A stretch of 64,000 nt of DNA from Clostridium beijerinckii (GCF_036699995.1 NZ_CP144906.1:1364001-1428000), one strand, 5' to 3'; positions 9,337 through 18,829 are shown, counted from the first letter of the stretch. The notes: generated from the letters alone by a model not told the origin. Numbers and translations are program-made.

Positions 9337-9659
9337 TATTTCATAGGTAAATTATTCTCATGATTATGTTTTAAAAACTTTTTGGAAGGAAAGACTTTGT
9401 AGAGATAGATTTTTAAAGAAGAGAAAAACTTTTAGCTTTGGTTTTAAAGCTCTTAATTGTAATTGGCACTAGTTTTTTTGTACATGAATGTTTTATTTAA
9501 AGGTAAAAAGAGCTTTGGTTATACTGCGTATTTTAAGAGAGAAGATGAACGGTTGTACTTTATGATTTCTAAATTGAGAATCATCTTAAGTGGATTCGAT
9601 TCTTCTGTCTAGGGAAAGGACTTGATTACCCATAGTAAGTTCCTAATTGTGATTTGAAA

Positions 9660-9760
9660 TCTTTTCATATATGCGTACTTTTTAGATGGAAGGATCTTGA
9701 TTTCAGTTTGTGCTTTTTATAAGGTAAATGATCTTAATTGCGCTACGCGCTTTTTATAAG
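9660..9760 (-). repeat. 39-bp-period GCGC repeat, family B, reversed
   Basis: Read on the minus strand, this holds AAAAAGCGCGTAGCGCAATT followed by AAGATCATTT, then two more decayed units beginning AAAAAG. It is the same family as 13991-14065, 33566-33800, 51993-52026 and 56798-56965. The short GCGC arms can form a small hairpin. Confidence 0.65.
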
Positions 9761-9779
9761 GTGTATATTTTTTGGATAC

Positions 9780-9808
9780 TTGAATAAAATATTGTTCTAA
9801 TATAGAAT
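9780..9808 (+). promoter_or_regulatory. Promoter of the Asp23-family/fakA operon
   Basis: TTGAAT (9780-9785), 17-bp spacer, TAGAAT (9803-9808). It ends 35 nt before the first start codon and is followed by AGGAGG. Confidence 0.7.
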
Positions 9809-9843
9809 AGAAAATAAGATATAAGAATTTAGGAGGAATATGG

Positions 9844-10194
9844 ATGGTTGGATTTTCAAACGAAAATGGTAATATAAATTATTCAGAGGAAGTTATAGCA
9901 AAAATTGTTGGATTATCCACAATGGAATGTTATGGAGTAGTTGGAATGGTTTCTAGAAATGCCAGTGAAGGCTTTTGGGAACTTATTGGTATAGAAAATT
10001 TTGGCAAAGGTGTAAAGATACAGCTAACAAGCGAGAAAAAATTACAAATAGAATTGTTTGTGATGGTTGAATACGGAACAAAGATATCGGTTATATCTAA
10101 TAATATAATTCAAAAAGTACGTTATAGTGTTGAAAACTATACAGGACTTAAGGTGTCATCTATAACAGTAAATGTGCAAGCGGTTAGAGTTTAG
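9844..10194 (+). CDS. Asp23/Gls24 family envelope stress protein (YloU)
   Basis: A 116-aa protein of the Asp23/YloU family (DUF322). It shows the family pattern of two similar halves, with EEVIAKIVGLSTMECYGVVGM at the start and VEYGTKISVISNNIIQKVRYSVENYTGL (conserved VEYG) in the middle. Function in this family is poorly defined; related proteins are membrane-associated envelope stress factors. It is followed by fakA after 13 nt, the yloU-yloV pairing seen across Firmicutes. AGGAGG lies 8 nt before ATG. Confidence 0.9.
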   Translation: MVGFSNENGNINYSEEVIAKIVGLSTMECYGVVGMVSRNASEGFWELIGIENFGKGVKIQLTSEKKLQIELFVMVEYGTKISVISNNIIQKVRYSVENYTGLKVSSITVNVQAVRV

Positions 10195-10207
10195 GAGGTT
10201 AAACTAA

Positions 10208-11848
10208 ATGGAATATACAAAGATAAATGGCCATGATTTTTATAACATGGTTGTGAACGCTAGCAATAAATTGCTAGAGCAGAGTGATTTCGTAAATGCA
10301 CTTAACGTATTTCCTGTTCCAGATGGAGATACTGGAACTAATATGTCTATGACGTTTAAGGCGGCAGTTAAGGAAATAGAAGGTATGGATACTTATTCTA
10401 TAGGAGAAATATCAAAAAAATTAGCTAAAGGTGCTTTAATGGGAGCCAGGGGGAATTCTGGCGTTATATTATCGCAAATTCTTAGAGGTTTTTCTAAAGG
10501 CCTAGAAGGAAAAAAAGAAGTAGATATTAAAGAGTTTGCAGTAGCGTTTTCAGAAGGATCAAAGTCGGCATATAAGGCGGTAATGAGACCTACTGAAGGT
10601 ACTATACTTTCTGTAATTAGAGCCGCTGCTGAAGCGGCAGTGTCATCTGATGCTAAGGATATGGTTGCCTTTATGGAAGAGATAACAGTTAAATCAAAAG
10701 AAATGTTAGATAGAACTCCAGAATTATTGCCGGCACTAAAAAAGGCTAAAGTGGTTGATTCTGGTGGAATGGGGCTTTATATTATACTTCGAGGTATGTT
10801 TGAAGCATTGAAAAATGATATTAAAGCTGAATTAAGCGATATGAAAATAAGTGATGCAAATGGTACTTTAGCTAAAGCTACAGAGGAAATTGATATAAAG
10901 TTTGGGTATTGTACTGAATTTATAATACTTGGTGATGCTAAACGTGCGCAAGATTTCCAAAATGAGATAGAGAGCCTTGGAGATTCCATGATAGTTGTTG
11001 GATATGATGATGTTATAAAAGTGCACATACATACTAATGATCCTGGATTAGTCTTATCAAAGGCAGTTGCTATAGGGGAATTATCAAAGATAAAGATTGA
11101 TAATATGAGAGAAGAGCATAGAGAGTTATTAATAAGCACTAAGGGATTAACAGAAAATTCATCTGAAGACGAAGGTGTCGATAGTGAAAAGAAAAAGTAC
11201 GGCTTTATAACAGTTGCTATGGGAGATGGAATTTCAAATATCTTTAAGGACTTAGGAATAGATTATGTCATTGAAGGTGGTCAGACAATGAATCCATCTA
11301 CTCAGGATATTTTAGATGCTGTTGAGAAAATAAATGCTGAACATATTTTTATCATGCCAAATAATAAGAATATAATTATGGCAGCGAATCAGGCGGCAGA
11401 AATATCAAGTAAAAATATATTAGTAGTACCTACAACAACTATTCCTCAAGGAATAGCATGTGCCACAATGTTTAACTATGATTCTGAAGTTGAAGAAAAT
11501 TTCACTAATTTAAAGGATACAATTGAAGTAGTTAAAACTGGTTCGGTGACATACGCAGTCCGTGATACAGAAATTGATGGAATAGATATTAAACAAGGAA
11601 ATATGTTAGGACTTGTAGAAGGTAAAATAAAAGAGGTAGGCGAAGACAAGAAGGTTGTTGCCGGTAAAGTTCTAGAAGATATGATAGATGATGAAAGTGA
11701 ACTTATTACTGTATATTATGGTGAAGATGTAAGTGATGAAGATGCAAATGAATTTGAAGCTGAGCTACAAGAAAAGTACGAAGACTTAGATATTCAATTT
11801 TATAAAGGAAATCAACCACTATATTACTTTTTAATATCAGTAGAATAA
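10208..11848 (+). CDS. fakA: Fatty acid kinase catalytic subunit FakA (YloV, DAK2 domain)
   Basis: ATP-binding kinase that phosphorylates fatty acids presented by FakB (DegV) proteins, so exogenous acyl chains enter phospholipid synthesis. The 546-aa protein has an N-terminal DAK2 domain (about 10-200) with NVFPVPDGDTGTNMS, whose Asp residues bind Mg-ATP, and with MGARGNSGVILSQ. A middle and a C-terminal FakA domain follow. Length is typical. No fakB gene is in the window. AGGAGG precedes the ATG. Confidence 0.92.
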   Translation: MEYTKINGHDFYNMVVNASNKLLEQSDFVNALNVFPVPDGDTGTNMSMTFKAAVKEIEGMDTYSIGEISKKLAKGALMGARGNSGVILSQILRGFSKGLEGKKEVDIKEFAVAFSEGSKSAYKAVMRPTEGTILSVIRAAAEAAVSSDAKDMVAFMEEITVKSKEMLDRTPELLPALKKAKVVDSGGMGLYIILRGMFEALKNDIKAELSDMKISDANGTLAKATEEIDIKFGYCTEFIILGDAKRAQDFQNEIESLGDSMIVVGYDDVIKVHIHTNDPGLVLSKAVAIGELSKIKIDNMREEHRELLISTKGLTENSSEDEGVDSEKKKYGFITVAMGDGISNIFKDLGIDYVIEGGQTMNPSTQDILDAVEKINAEHIFIMPNNKNIIMAANQAAEISSKNILVVPTTTIPQGIACATMFNYDSEVEENFTNLKDTIEVVKTGSVTYAVRDTEIDGIDIKQGNMLGLVEGKIKEVGEDKKVVAGKVLEDMIDDESELITVYYGEDVSDEDANEFEAELQEKYEDLDIQFYKGNQPLYYFLISVE

Positions 11849-11855
11849 GAAATAG

Positions 11856-11888
11856 TAAGGGCACCTAATGCTAGGTGCTCTTATTATT
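11856..11888 (+). terminator. Terminator after fakA
   Basis: Stem with arms GGGCACCTA and TAGGTGCTC (one G-U pair), extended by TAAG/CTTA, loop ATGC, then TTATTATTT. It lies between the fakA stop and recG. Confidence 0.8.
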
Positions 11889-11908
11889 TAAGGAGGAAGA
11901 GAAGGGCT

Positions 11909-13942
11909 TTGGATATATATAGCAATATTTCAACATTAAAAGGAGTAGGCCCAAAGGCCACAGAAAAATTAAATAGATGTGGAATTTTTAATATATTAGA
12001 TATTCTGTTATATTTTCCAAGAGATTATGAATTTGTAGATAGTAATGTGGAATTTGAAAATATTACAGGAGAAGACAAGCAGATTTTAAAGTGTAAAGTC
12101 ATTAGATTTAGAAGCGATGTAAAAACTAAAACTGGTAAATTATTAACAACTGTAGAATTTGATTATAATGGACACAAAGTATCTGGAAAGTGGTTTAATC
12201 AAAGGTATATAAAAAACTCCTTTAAAATAGGAGAAATATATAATTTGATGGGGAAATTTAAAAGGATAGGAAATACTTTAGAGGTGGTTAATCCTATGGT
12301 CACATGTGAAGAAGCTATTTCGAATGAGATTATACCTAAATATCCTCTAAAAGGTGATATAAGCAATAAATTGTTTGAAAAATTAATTAATGAAATTTTG
12401 TCCAAGATGACAGTTAAGGAGAATTTACCACAAAATATATTAGATAAGTATTCTTTAATTTCATTAAATGAAGCTATTAGAGGCGTCCATTTTCCTGATA
12501 ATAAGGAAGTGCTGGAAAACGCTATAATAAGACTTAAATTTCAGGAATTATTTACATATTCACTAAAGTTACTACTTCTTAAAAATAAAATTAAGAAAAA
12601 CAAAAATGGTATACTTTTTCAGTGGGTAGATGAACTTAGCTTATTTAAAGAGAAGTTACCATTTCCTCTTACTAATGCTCAAACAAGAGTTATACGTGAA
12701 ATATTGAGAGATCAAAAATCAAATTCATCAATGAATAGACTTATACAAGGAGATGTTGGAAGTGGAAAGACAATAATTGCACTTATAGCTATTTTTAATG
12801 TGATCAAAAATGGTTATCAATGTGCATTTATGGCTCCAACAGAGATTCTTGCAAATCAACACTTTGAAGAAGCAAGGAAAGTTTATGATGAATTTAACAT
12901 AGAAATTGAATTACTAACAGGAACAACTTCAGCAAAAGAAAAGCAGAGGATCAAAGAAAGAATTAAAACTAAAGAACCAATTTTAGTGATAGGAACTCAT
13001 GCACTTTTCCAAGATGATGTGGAATTTGGAAAGCTAGGGCTTATAGTAACCGATGAGCAGCATAGGTTTGGTGTTGAGCAAAGGAGTAAACTTATAAACA
13101 AGGGAAAAAGGGCTGATTGTTTAGTTATGACAGCGACTCCAATTCCAAGAACGTTGGCGTTATACTTATATTCAGATCTTGATGTATCTATAATTGATGA
13201 GCTACCACCTGGAAGAAAGAAAATAGATACTAGATTTTATGCTGATAATCAAAGAGATATAGCTTATGATTTGGCATACGATGAAATAAAAAAAGGTCGC
13301 CAAGTGTATATTGTATGTCCTCTTATTGAGGAGGATGAAAAAGAGGAGTTAAATTCGGTAGAAACTTTGTATGATAAACTTACCAGTGGAATCTTTAAGG
13401 AATTAAAAGTTGAGATACTTCATGGAAAAATGAAAGGCTCTGAAAAAGATGAAATAATAAAAAGGTTCAAGAATAATGAAGTTAACGTTCTAATATCAAC
13501 AACTGTTATTGAGGTAGGTGTTAATGTTCCTAATGCATCTGTAATGATTGTTGAAAATGCAGAAAGATTTGGACTGTCACAGTTACATCAATTAAGAGGA
13601 AGAGTTGGAAGAGGTCAGTATTCATCTTATTGTATATTAATAGCAAAGGCTAAAAGTAATGTGACTAAAAAAAGGATGCAGATAATGACAGAATGTAGTG
13701 ATGGATTTTTAATATCAGAAAAAGATTTAGAACTCAGAGGCGCAGGAGAGATGTTTGGTAAGAAACAAAGTGGTGATGAAGGATTTGTACTTGCAAATCT
13801 TTATGATGATATGAAGATTTTAAGATGTGCTAAATTAGAGGCGAATAACATTTTACAAAACGAATTTGAGGTAAATAGAGAAATAATCAATGAACTTAGT
13901 AAAAATTTGGAAAAAAGTAGTAAATATATATGCTTTAATTAA
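11909..13942 (+). CDS. recG: ATP-dependent DNA helicase RecG
   Basis: Branched-DNA translocase that remodels stalled forks and Holliday junctions. The 677-aa protein has the N-terminal wedge (OB) domain and a superfamily 2 helicase core. Motifs include Walker A GDVGSGKT, the DEQHRFG box (motif II), TATPIPRTLAL (motif III) and QLRGRVGRG (motif VI). The start is TTG at 11909 behind AGGAGG; spacing is somewhat long (12 nt) but GAAGGG is closer. Length is normal. Confidence 0.95.
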   Translation: MDIYSNISTLKGVGPKATEKLNRCGIFNILDILLYFPRDYEFVDSNVEFENITGEDKQILKCKVIRFRSDVKTKTGKLLTTVEFDYNGHKVSGKWFNQRYIKNSFKIGEIYNLMGKFKRIGNTLEVVNPMVTCEEAISNEIIPKYPLKGDISNKLFEKLINEILSKMTVKENLPQNILDKYSLISLNEAIRGVHFPDNKEVLENAIIRLKFQELFTYSLKLLLLKNKIKKNKNGILFQWVDELSLFKEKLPFPLTNAQTRVIREILRDQKSNSSMNRLIQGDVGSGKTIIALIAIFNVIKNGYQCAFMAPTEILANQHFEEARKVYDEFNIEIELLTGTTSAKEKQRIKERIKTKEPILVIGTHALFQDDVEFGKLGLIVTDEQHRFGVEQRSKLINKGKRADCLVMTATPIPRTLALYLYSDLDVSIIDELPPGRKKIDTRFYADNQRDIAYDLAYDEIKKGRQVYIVCPLIEEDEKEELNSVETLYDKLTSGIFKELKVEILHGKMKGSEKDEIIKRFKNNEVNVLISTTVIEVGVNVPNASVMIVENAERFGLSQLHQLRGRVGRGQYSSYCILIAKAKSNVTKKRMQIMTECSDGFLISEKDLELRGAGEMFGKKQSGDEGFVLANLYDDMKILRCAKLEANNILQNEFEVNREIINELSKNLEKSSKYICFN

Positions 13943-13990
13943 TTTGAAATATTATGTATAGATATGTTAATATATAAAATATACACCTAT

Positions 13991-14065
13991 TAAAAGAGCG
14001 CGAAGCGCAACCAAGATCATTTCATTGATGAAAAGAGCACGAGGTGTACAACTAAGGTTAATTTT
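13991..14065 (+). repeat. 39-bp-period GCGC repeat, family B, two units
   Basis: Two adjacent units with the GCG/GCA core starting at 13998 and 14037, exactly 39 bp apart. Unit 1 has GAGCGCGAAGCGCAACCAAG; unit 2 is decayed. They sit in the 189-bp spacer between recG and rsmD. Confidence 0.7.
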
Positions 14066-14131
14066 AAATTGTAAATTAAAAAATCTAGAGAGTAGATTTT
14101 CTTATATGCTTATTTTAGGAGGAATAAAAAT

Positions 14132-14689
14132 TTGAGAATAATAGCAGGAAAAGCAAGAGGACATAAATTAATACCTCCAGCTACAATGGAAACAAGACCT
14201 ACGCTAGATAGAGTTAAAGAGGCTATGTTTAGTTCTATTCAAATGTATATACCAGAAGCAGTAGTTGTAGACGTTTTTGCTGGAACAGGAAGCCTTGGAT
14301 TGGAAGCAGCGAGCAGAGGGGCAAGTGAAGTTTATTTATTTGATAAAAGCTCTGTGACTTTTCCTTTGTTGAAGGAAAATGTAGAAAGCCTTAAATTTCA
14401 AGACTTCTGTTTTCCTATGAATATAGATGCTTATGAAGGCTTAAAGAATCTTGCGAAGAAGGGAAAGAAATTTGACATAATATTTATTGATCCACCTTAT
14501 TGCAAAGAAATGATTCCAGAAGCCATGAAAATTGTTAAGGATAATGAAATTTTAAAAAATGATGGAATAATAGTTACTAAAATAGATACTATTGAAGAAA
14601 TTTATGAAGGGTATAAAGATATAAAATTAACAAAAAGTAAGAAGTATGGAAATACAACAGTATGTTATTACAAGCATGAGGAGAAGTAA
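14132..14689 (+). CDS. rsmD: 16S rRNA (guanine966-N2)-methyltransferase RsmD
   Basis: Methylates G966 of 16S rRNA. The 185-aa protein has MRIIAGKARG at the N-terminus, the SAM-binding VVDVFAGTGSLGLEA motif and the catalytic DPPYC motif. The start is TTG at 14132 after AGGAGG. It is followed by coaD after 3 nt; the rsmD-coaD pair is widely conserved. Confidence 0.95.
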   Translation: MRIIAGKARGHKLIPPATMETRPTLDRVKEAMFSSIQMYIPEAVVVDVFAGTGSLGLEAASRGASEVYLFDKSSVTFPLLKENVESLKFQDFCFPMNIDAYEGLKNLAKKGKKFDIIFIDPPYCKEMIPEAMKIVKDNEILKNDGIIVTKIDTIEEIYEGYKDIKLTKSKKYGNTTVCYYKHEEK

Positions 14690-14692
14690 ATA

Positions 14693-15172
14693 ATGAGAGT
14701 TGCAGTGTACCCTGGAAGCTTTGATCCCATAACTAATGGACATCTCGATATTATAAAAAGAGGAGCAAAGGTTTTTGATAAAGTAATAGTTGCAGTATTA
14801 GTTAATGTTGATAAGAAGTATCTTTTTGAAAGCAGCGAAAGAGTTGAACTTATAAAAAGAGTGACAAGAGATATTGGGAATGTTGAAATAAGAAGCTTTG
14901 ATGGGCTTTTGGTTAATTTTCTAAAAGAATGTAAGACTAATATAATATTAAAAGGATTAAGAACGGCTTCTGATTTTGAGTATGAATTTCAAATGGCGTT
15001 TATTAATAAAGAATTAGATCATGATACTGAAACTGTATGTATGATGTCATCATCTAAAAATATACATATTAGTTCCTCAACTGTTAAGCAGGTGGCAAGG
15101 TTTGGGGGAGATATTAGCGGGCTTGTTCCCAATGAAATTATTTCAGATATAATGTCCAGAATAAATCTATAA
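14693..15172 (+). CDS. coaD: Phosphopantetheine adenylyltransferase
   Basis: Fourth step of coenzyme A synthesis: 4'-phosphopantetheine plus ATP gives dephospho-CoA. The 159-aa protein carries the nucleotidyltransferase motif [10 protein letters not shown] (8-17) and the ISSSTVKQ motif near the C-terminus. Length is normal. It is transcribed with rsmD. Confidence 0.96.
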   Translation: MRVAVYPGSFDPITNGHLDIIKRGAKVFDKVIVAVLVNVDKKYLFESSERVELIKRVTRDIGNVEIRSFDGLLVNFLKECKTNIILKGLRTASDFEYEFQMAFINKELDHDTETVCMMSSSKNIHISSSTVKQVARFGGDISGLVPNEIISDIMSRINL

Positions 15173-15346
15173 ATGATCATTTTCTAAGGAAAAGTATTTT
15201 CATAATTAGAATGTGCTATGTTTAAGTAGCTGCATTAACTTAAAATTAACGCTATTAATAATGCTAAAAGCAATTAGAAGTACTAGATGAAGATTTGTTC
15301 ATGGTATTTTGCTCATTTATAGAATAAATATCTAAGGAGTGTTTTT

Positions 15347-15889
15347 ATGGAAAAGATGGAGGTAAATATAATAGAATTATTAGAGTATTTACAAGACTTG
15401 GTGGAAAATTCACCTAAAGTACCAATGAGCGGTAAAGTTATGATAGATAAAAGAGAAGTTGTTGATGTAATAGATCAAATAATTAACTATATGCCTGATC
15501 AATTTAAAAAGGCTGAGTGGGTTATGAATGAGAGAGAAAGAATTCTTAATGAAGCTAAAAAAGAGTATGATTCTGTTAGAAAAGAAACAATGACTATGAT
15601 GAGACAGAATATCGAGAATCACGATATAGTAAGGGAAGCCAAAGGAAGAGCTCAAGAAATTATAGCCTCAGCACAGAGAGAGGCCAAGGCTATAAGATTA
15701 GGATCTAGAGATTATTCTGATGAAATATTAACGCAATTAGATCAAGAGCTAGAAGAACACAAAATAAAATTAATAAAGAGTCTTCAAGAAAGTTTTGAAG
15801 TAGTAGCTAAAGAGATAGATACAAATTTAACTGGTACATGCGATGTTATAAAAGAGAACATTAAAGAATTACGCAGCATGAAAAAATAA
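15347..15889 (+). CDS. Coiled-coil protein of unknown function (ATPase-like, clostridial)
   Basis: A 180-aa protein rich in Lys and Glu. Long helices at about 60-110 and 120-178 should form coiled coil, and the REAKGRAQEIIASAQREAKAI stretch resembles b- or E-type stalk subunits of rotary ATPases. I do not recognise a function. Clostridial genomes often carry such a gene between coaD and ylbJ. SD AAGGAG lies 8 nt before ATG. The last 21 nt overlap the 3' end of the convergent ylbJ, and I see no terminator between them. Confidence 0.8.
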   Translation: MEKMEVNIIELLEYLQDLVENSPKVPMSGKVMIDKREVVDVIDQIINYMPDQFKKAEWVMNERERILNEAKKEYDSVRKETMTMMRQNIENHDIVREAKGRAQEIIASAQREAKAIRLGSRDYSDEILTQLDQELEEHKIKLIKSLQESFEVVAKEIDTNLTGTCDVIKENIKELRSMKK

Positions 15890-17050
15890 TTTCAAGGTTC
15901 TATTAAATATACTTAGCAAAAGTGTTAATAACAGTATCGTTAATGCTGGGTATATATATACAAATAAACTTGAAGAATGGCTCATTTGTAAGTTTGATGT
16001 ATAAATACTTGTAGGAAACACTTTGCATAACCCATAAGTTATAATAAAACTAACGATTCCTTGGATTACTTTTAAAAAGATATATCTACTATAATTTATC
16101 TTAGTATCGCTTACGAAAGAACTTACTTGTGCGATTACAGCAAGACCAGAAAATGAAGTTAAAAAGCTTATTATACCAAGCTTTAAGGGAATAGAAATTT
16201 CTAGGGGAGAGATTATACTGCACCCATTAGTCATTTCAATGCTTCCTAAAAATATGCTGTATAAAGTTTGGGAAGGCAATTTTAAAATATTATCTAGCTG
16301 TCTAAATGCAATGTTGATATAAGGATTATTTTTAACGAGAGATATAACAACCGAAAAAATTATTATGAAACCACCTATAGATAATGTAGTGTTTATTCCG
16401 TTTTGAACTGCATTTTTTACAGCATTACCGAAATTCATACTTTCATTTTTTGGACAAGGGAGAGAACTTATATTATTTAAGTTTCTCTTTTTTTTCGTTA
16501 AAAATCCCATTATGATTATTGATAAATTGCTTCCTAGAAGCAAAATATAACCTAATGATACATTTCCTAATAAAGTTCCAGCAACAGATCCGATTAAAAA
16601 CAAGGGCCCAACGTTAGAAGCTATGTTTAAAAGTCTTTCGTATTCATTTCTGTCTATATACTCCATCTTGTACAAATCTACACAATATTTAGCACCTAAT
16701 GGATAGCCACATAGTATACTCGCTACAATTGGAAAGGAACAATTTCTAGAAAGACCTAATGGTTTGCAAATTAATGGTCCAAGAAATTTAGAATAAAGAT
16801 TTATTCCATCGTAGTATATTAGTAAATTACATATAACCACAAAAGGAAAGGTAGTTGGCAATATTGAGTTATACCATAATTTACACCCATCAATAGCTGC
16901 AATGATGCATTGGTTTATGTTTAAAACAAAAAGAACTATTAAGACAGATATAAATATGCAAATGATAGTATTTTTTTTAATATTAAGTTGTTTGATTAAA
17001 ATAAAAATTAAGCTAATAATAAGAAACCATAAGACAATAATATATATCAT
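15869..17050 (-). CDS. ylbJ: Sporulation integral membrane protein YlbJ
   Basis: A 393-aa polytopic membrane protein with about ten hydrophobic segments, two nucleoside-recognition (Gate) type regions and the LCGYPLGAKYC and GSIEMTNGC motifs. YlbJ is needed for spore cortex formation and resistance in B. subtilis. It follows tmcAL on the minus strand after 52 nt, presumably in the same transcript. The last 21 nt overlap the plus-strand gene ending at 15889. Confidence 0.9.
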   Translation of the reverse strand: MIYIIVLWFLIISLIFILIKQLNIKKNTIICIFISVLIVLFVLNINQCIIAAIDGCKLWYNSILPTTFPFVVICNLLIYYDGINLYSKFLGPLICKPLGLSRNCSFPIVASILCGYPLGAKYCVDLYKMEYIDRNEYERLLNIASNVGPLFLIGSVAGTLLGNVSLGYILLLGSNLSIIIMGFLTKKKRNLNNISSLPCPKNESMNFGNAVKNAVQNGINTTLSIGGFIIIFSVVISLVKNNPYINIAFRQLDNILKLPSQTLYSIFLGSIEMTNGCSIISPLEISIPLKLGIISFLTSFSGLAVIAQVSSFVSDTKINYSRYIFLKVIQGIVSFIITYGLCKVFPTSIYTSNLQMSHSSSLFVYIYPALTILLLTLLLSIFNRTLKLFFHAA

Positions 17051-17102
17051 GAAATCACTCCAATCAATAATATTTATATTCTTATGGTTATGTAAAATAT
17101 TA

Positions 17103-18308
17103 CTACATTATAAAAGGACCTTTTAAATAGTCATCCATAGGGTTTACTTTTGGATTTAGCAGCGAATATGCTTTTGTTCCTAAGATATCTATTTTTAGAT
17201 GATCACATTGATTGTTTCTTGGTACCTTTGTTATTAAATTTATACTAGAATTGGTTTTTATACTCTTTAGAATTCTTTGTCCTGTAGAATTAAAAGCAAG
17301 AACTCTTGCGTAAGGAACAGGGCTCTTAGATAAGTTTAATAAATCAAAATCTTCAAGGTTTAAAAAGCTTTGCAAAAGAATTCTACTTATCCTGGTATAC
17401 GTATATCTCTTGCTTTTAGAATTTAATATTAATTCATTAAGTGAATTGGATCTTAAGATTTCTTTTAATATTTTATTGTCTATGCCTTCTGATACATCTG
17501 GCAGATTTGAAAGAGATCTTTCGTTAGTAAGTAATTTATATTTTATATATTTAAATGTGTCTTCTTCAAAAATAAAAGGGTACTTAGAAGAAGATAGATC
17601 AAGAAGAATGTCATAGCTCGCCTTTGGTATAATGTCAGCTAAATCATTCAGCGATTTCTCTTTCAAATGTTTTCTTATTGATGTAGCGGAAGCGAATGAA
17701 GCACTTATGTTGATATCATTATATAATGAACCTTCTCTTTTAATAGTTTTAGGAACTATTTCGCTATTTAAACGAATTAGAGATTTTATATATTCAATAC
17801 CTAAAATATTATTAGAATTTGATATTGTATCTAATAATTTATTTGAGTTTAAATAATCTTTAAGTGCATTTGCTCGACTCAAATGAAATGGTAAACCCAA
17901 GTCTAAATTATCCTTTAAAAGTTTTTTGTATCTTAAAGGTTCAGAAACTAAAACTTTTGCTATGTCTTCCAATATAGAGACATTTCCTTCTTCACTTCCG
18001 AAGTATAAGTGATCTATTACGCCTAACGAGTTAAGAAGAGACACGCTTCCAAAAGCAAAATGTTCAGCGGAAGAAATGGAATAAACTAGAGGCAGTTCTA
18101 GAACTAGATCAACACCATTTTTAATAGCCATTTCAGCTCTTTTCCATTTATCTATAATTGCTGGAATTCCTCTTTGCATAAAATTACCACTCATTACACA
18201 AACTATAGCATCTGCGTTTGTGTCAGATTTTGCCTTGCTAAGGTGATATTCATGACCTTTATGAAATGGATTATATTCTGTAATTATTCCTGTAAGTATT
18301 AAAATCAT
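17103..18308 (-). CDS. tmcAL: tRNA(Met) cytidine acetate ligase TmcAL (YlbM)
   Basis: Makes N4-acetylcytidine at the wobble position of elongator tRNA(Met) from acetate and ATP. The 401-aa protein has the nucleotidyltransferase motif EYNPFHKGHEYHL (11-23). Conserved AIVCVMSGNFMQRGIPA and ASATSIRKHL follow. The annotated ATG directly abuts the AAAGGAG Shine-Dalgarno, so initiation may occur a few codons later (see findings). Neighbour of ylbJ, as in Bacillus. Confidence 0.92.
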   Translation of the reverse strand: MILILTGIITEYNPFHKGHEYHLSKAKSDTNADAIVCVMSGNFMQRGIPAIIDKWKRAEMAIKNGVDLVLELPLVYSISSAEHFAFGSVSLLNSLGVIDHLYFGSEEGNVSILEDIAKVLVSEPLRYKKLLKDNLDLGLPFHLSRANALKDYLNSNKLLDTISNSNNILGIEYIKSLIRLNSEIVPKTIKREGSLYNDINISASFASATSIRKHLKEKSLNDLADIIPKASYDILLDLSSSKYPFIFEEDTFKYIKYKLLTNERSLSNLPDVSEGIDNKILKEILRSNSLNELILNSKSKRYTYTRISRILLQSFLNLEDFDLLNLSKSPVPYARVLAFNSTGQRILKSIKTNSSINLITKVPRNNQCDHLKIDILGTKAYSLLNPKVNPMDDYLKGPFIM

Positions 18309-18323
18309 CTCCTTTATAAAGCT

Positions 18324-18332
18324 AGTATAGCA
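18324..18332 (-). promoter_or_regulatory. Extended -10 promoter of tmcAL
   Basis: Minus strand TGCTATACT: a -10 box TATACT (18324-18329) with an upstream TG dinucleotide. The -35 region is weak. It lies about 15 nt before the start codon. Confidence 0.55.
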
Positions 18333-18416
18333 TATTATGTAATTTTATAATATTAGTTGTTAAGAGTTTAATATGTTATGTATTTTTTGTAAAATGTCAA
18401 TAAGATATTATAAAAT

Positions 18417-18462
18417 TATTGTTAAAAAATATACTTTTTTAATATTACTCAATTAAAAAGTA
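18417..18462. promoter_or_regulatory. AT-rich motif and hairpin in the tmcAL-pta spacer
   Basis: A TTATTGTTAAAAAATATACT motif (18417-18436) is repeated in similar form at about 18695-18714. Overlapping it is an inverted repeat ACTTTTTTAAT / ATTAAAAAGT (18433-18462). This could be a divergent control region for tmcAL and pta. The rest of the 560-bp spacer is A+T-rich with no ORF. Confidence 0.35.
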
Positions 18463-18645
18463 GTTTAAAAAATATTCAGAACATTAAAAGAATGGTGAAT
18501 TTTTAATTATTGCTTAATATTGACAAGAAAATAGCTTATATACAGCTAGTTGAACGAATATACTATAGATTTTTAAGAAAAATTAAATGAAAATAATGGG
18601 AAATGGACATGTGTTTTTCATATATTGGGTCAATAATTTAAAACA

Positions 18646-18661
18646 TTTGATAGCGTTTAAT
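18646..18661 (+). promoter_or_regulatory. Possible CcpA (cre-like) site upstream of pta
   Basis: TTTGATAGCGTTTAA has the TG-n-n-A-GCG core of cre sites but mismatches the right half. B. subtilis pta and ackA are activated by CcpA from upstream cre sites, which makes this worth recording. It is about 140 bp upstream of the pta -35 box. Confidence 0.3.
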
Positions 18662-18751
18662 AATAAATTATAAAATAATTTTAAATAAAATTTAATTGTT
18701 AAAAATTATACTTTTCCTATATTGTTATTTTACAGGAGTATTGTCTGACAA

Positions 18752-18773
18752 TTTAGATTATTTCAAATCTAAA
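18752..18773 (+). other. Small inverted repeat upstream of the pta promoter
   Basis: Perfect 8-bp dyad TTTAGATT / AATCTAAA with a 6-nt loop, ending 27 bp before the -35 box of pta. It may be a regulator site; no family is assigned. Confidence 0.4.
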
Positions 18774-18799
18774 GACTTCTATTTTATAGAGAATTTGTG

Positions 18800-18829
18800 T
18801 TGAAAAAAGCACTGATAAAGGAGTATATT
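18800..18829 (+). promoter_or_regulatory. Promoter of pta-ackA
   Basis: TTGAAA (18800-18805), 18-bp spacer, TATATT (18824-18829), 39 nt before the pta start, with GAGAGGAG as ribosome-binding site. Confidence 0.65.

Noticed and set aside
16902..17126. 74-codon plus-strand frame opposite ylbJ
   Set aside because: It is complementary to membrane-segment codons of ylbJ and lacks start signals.
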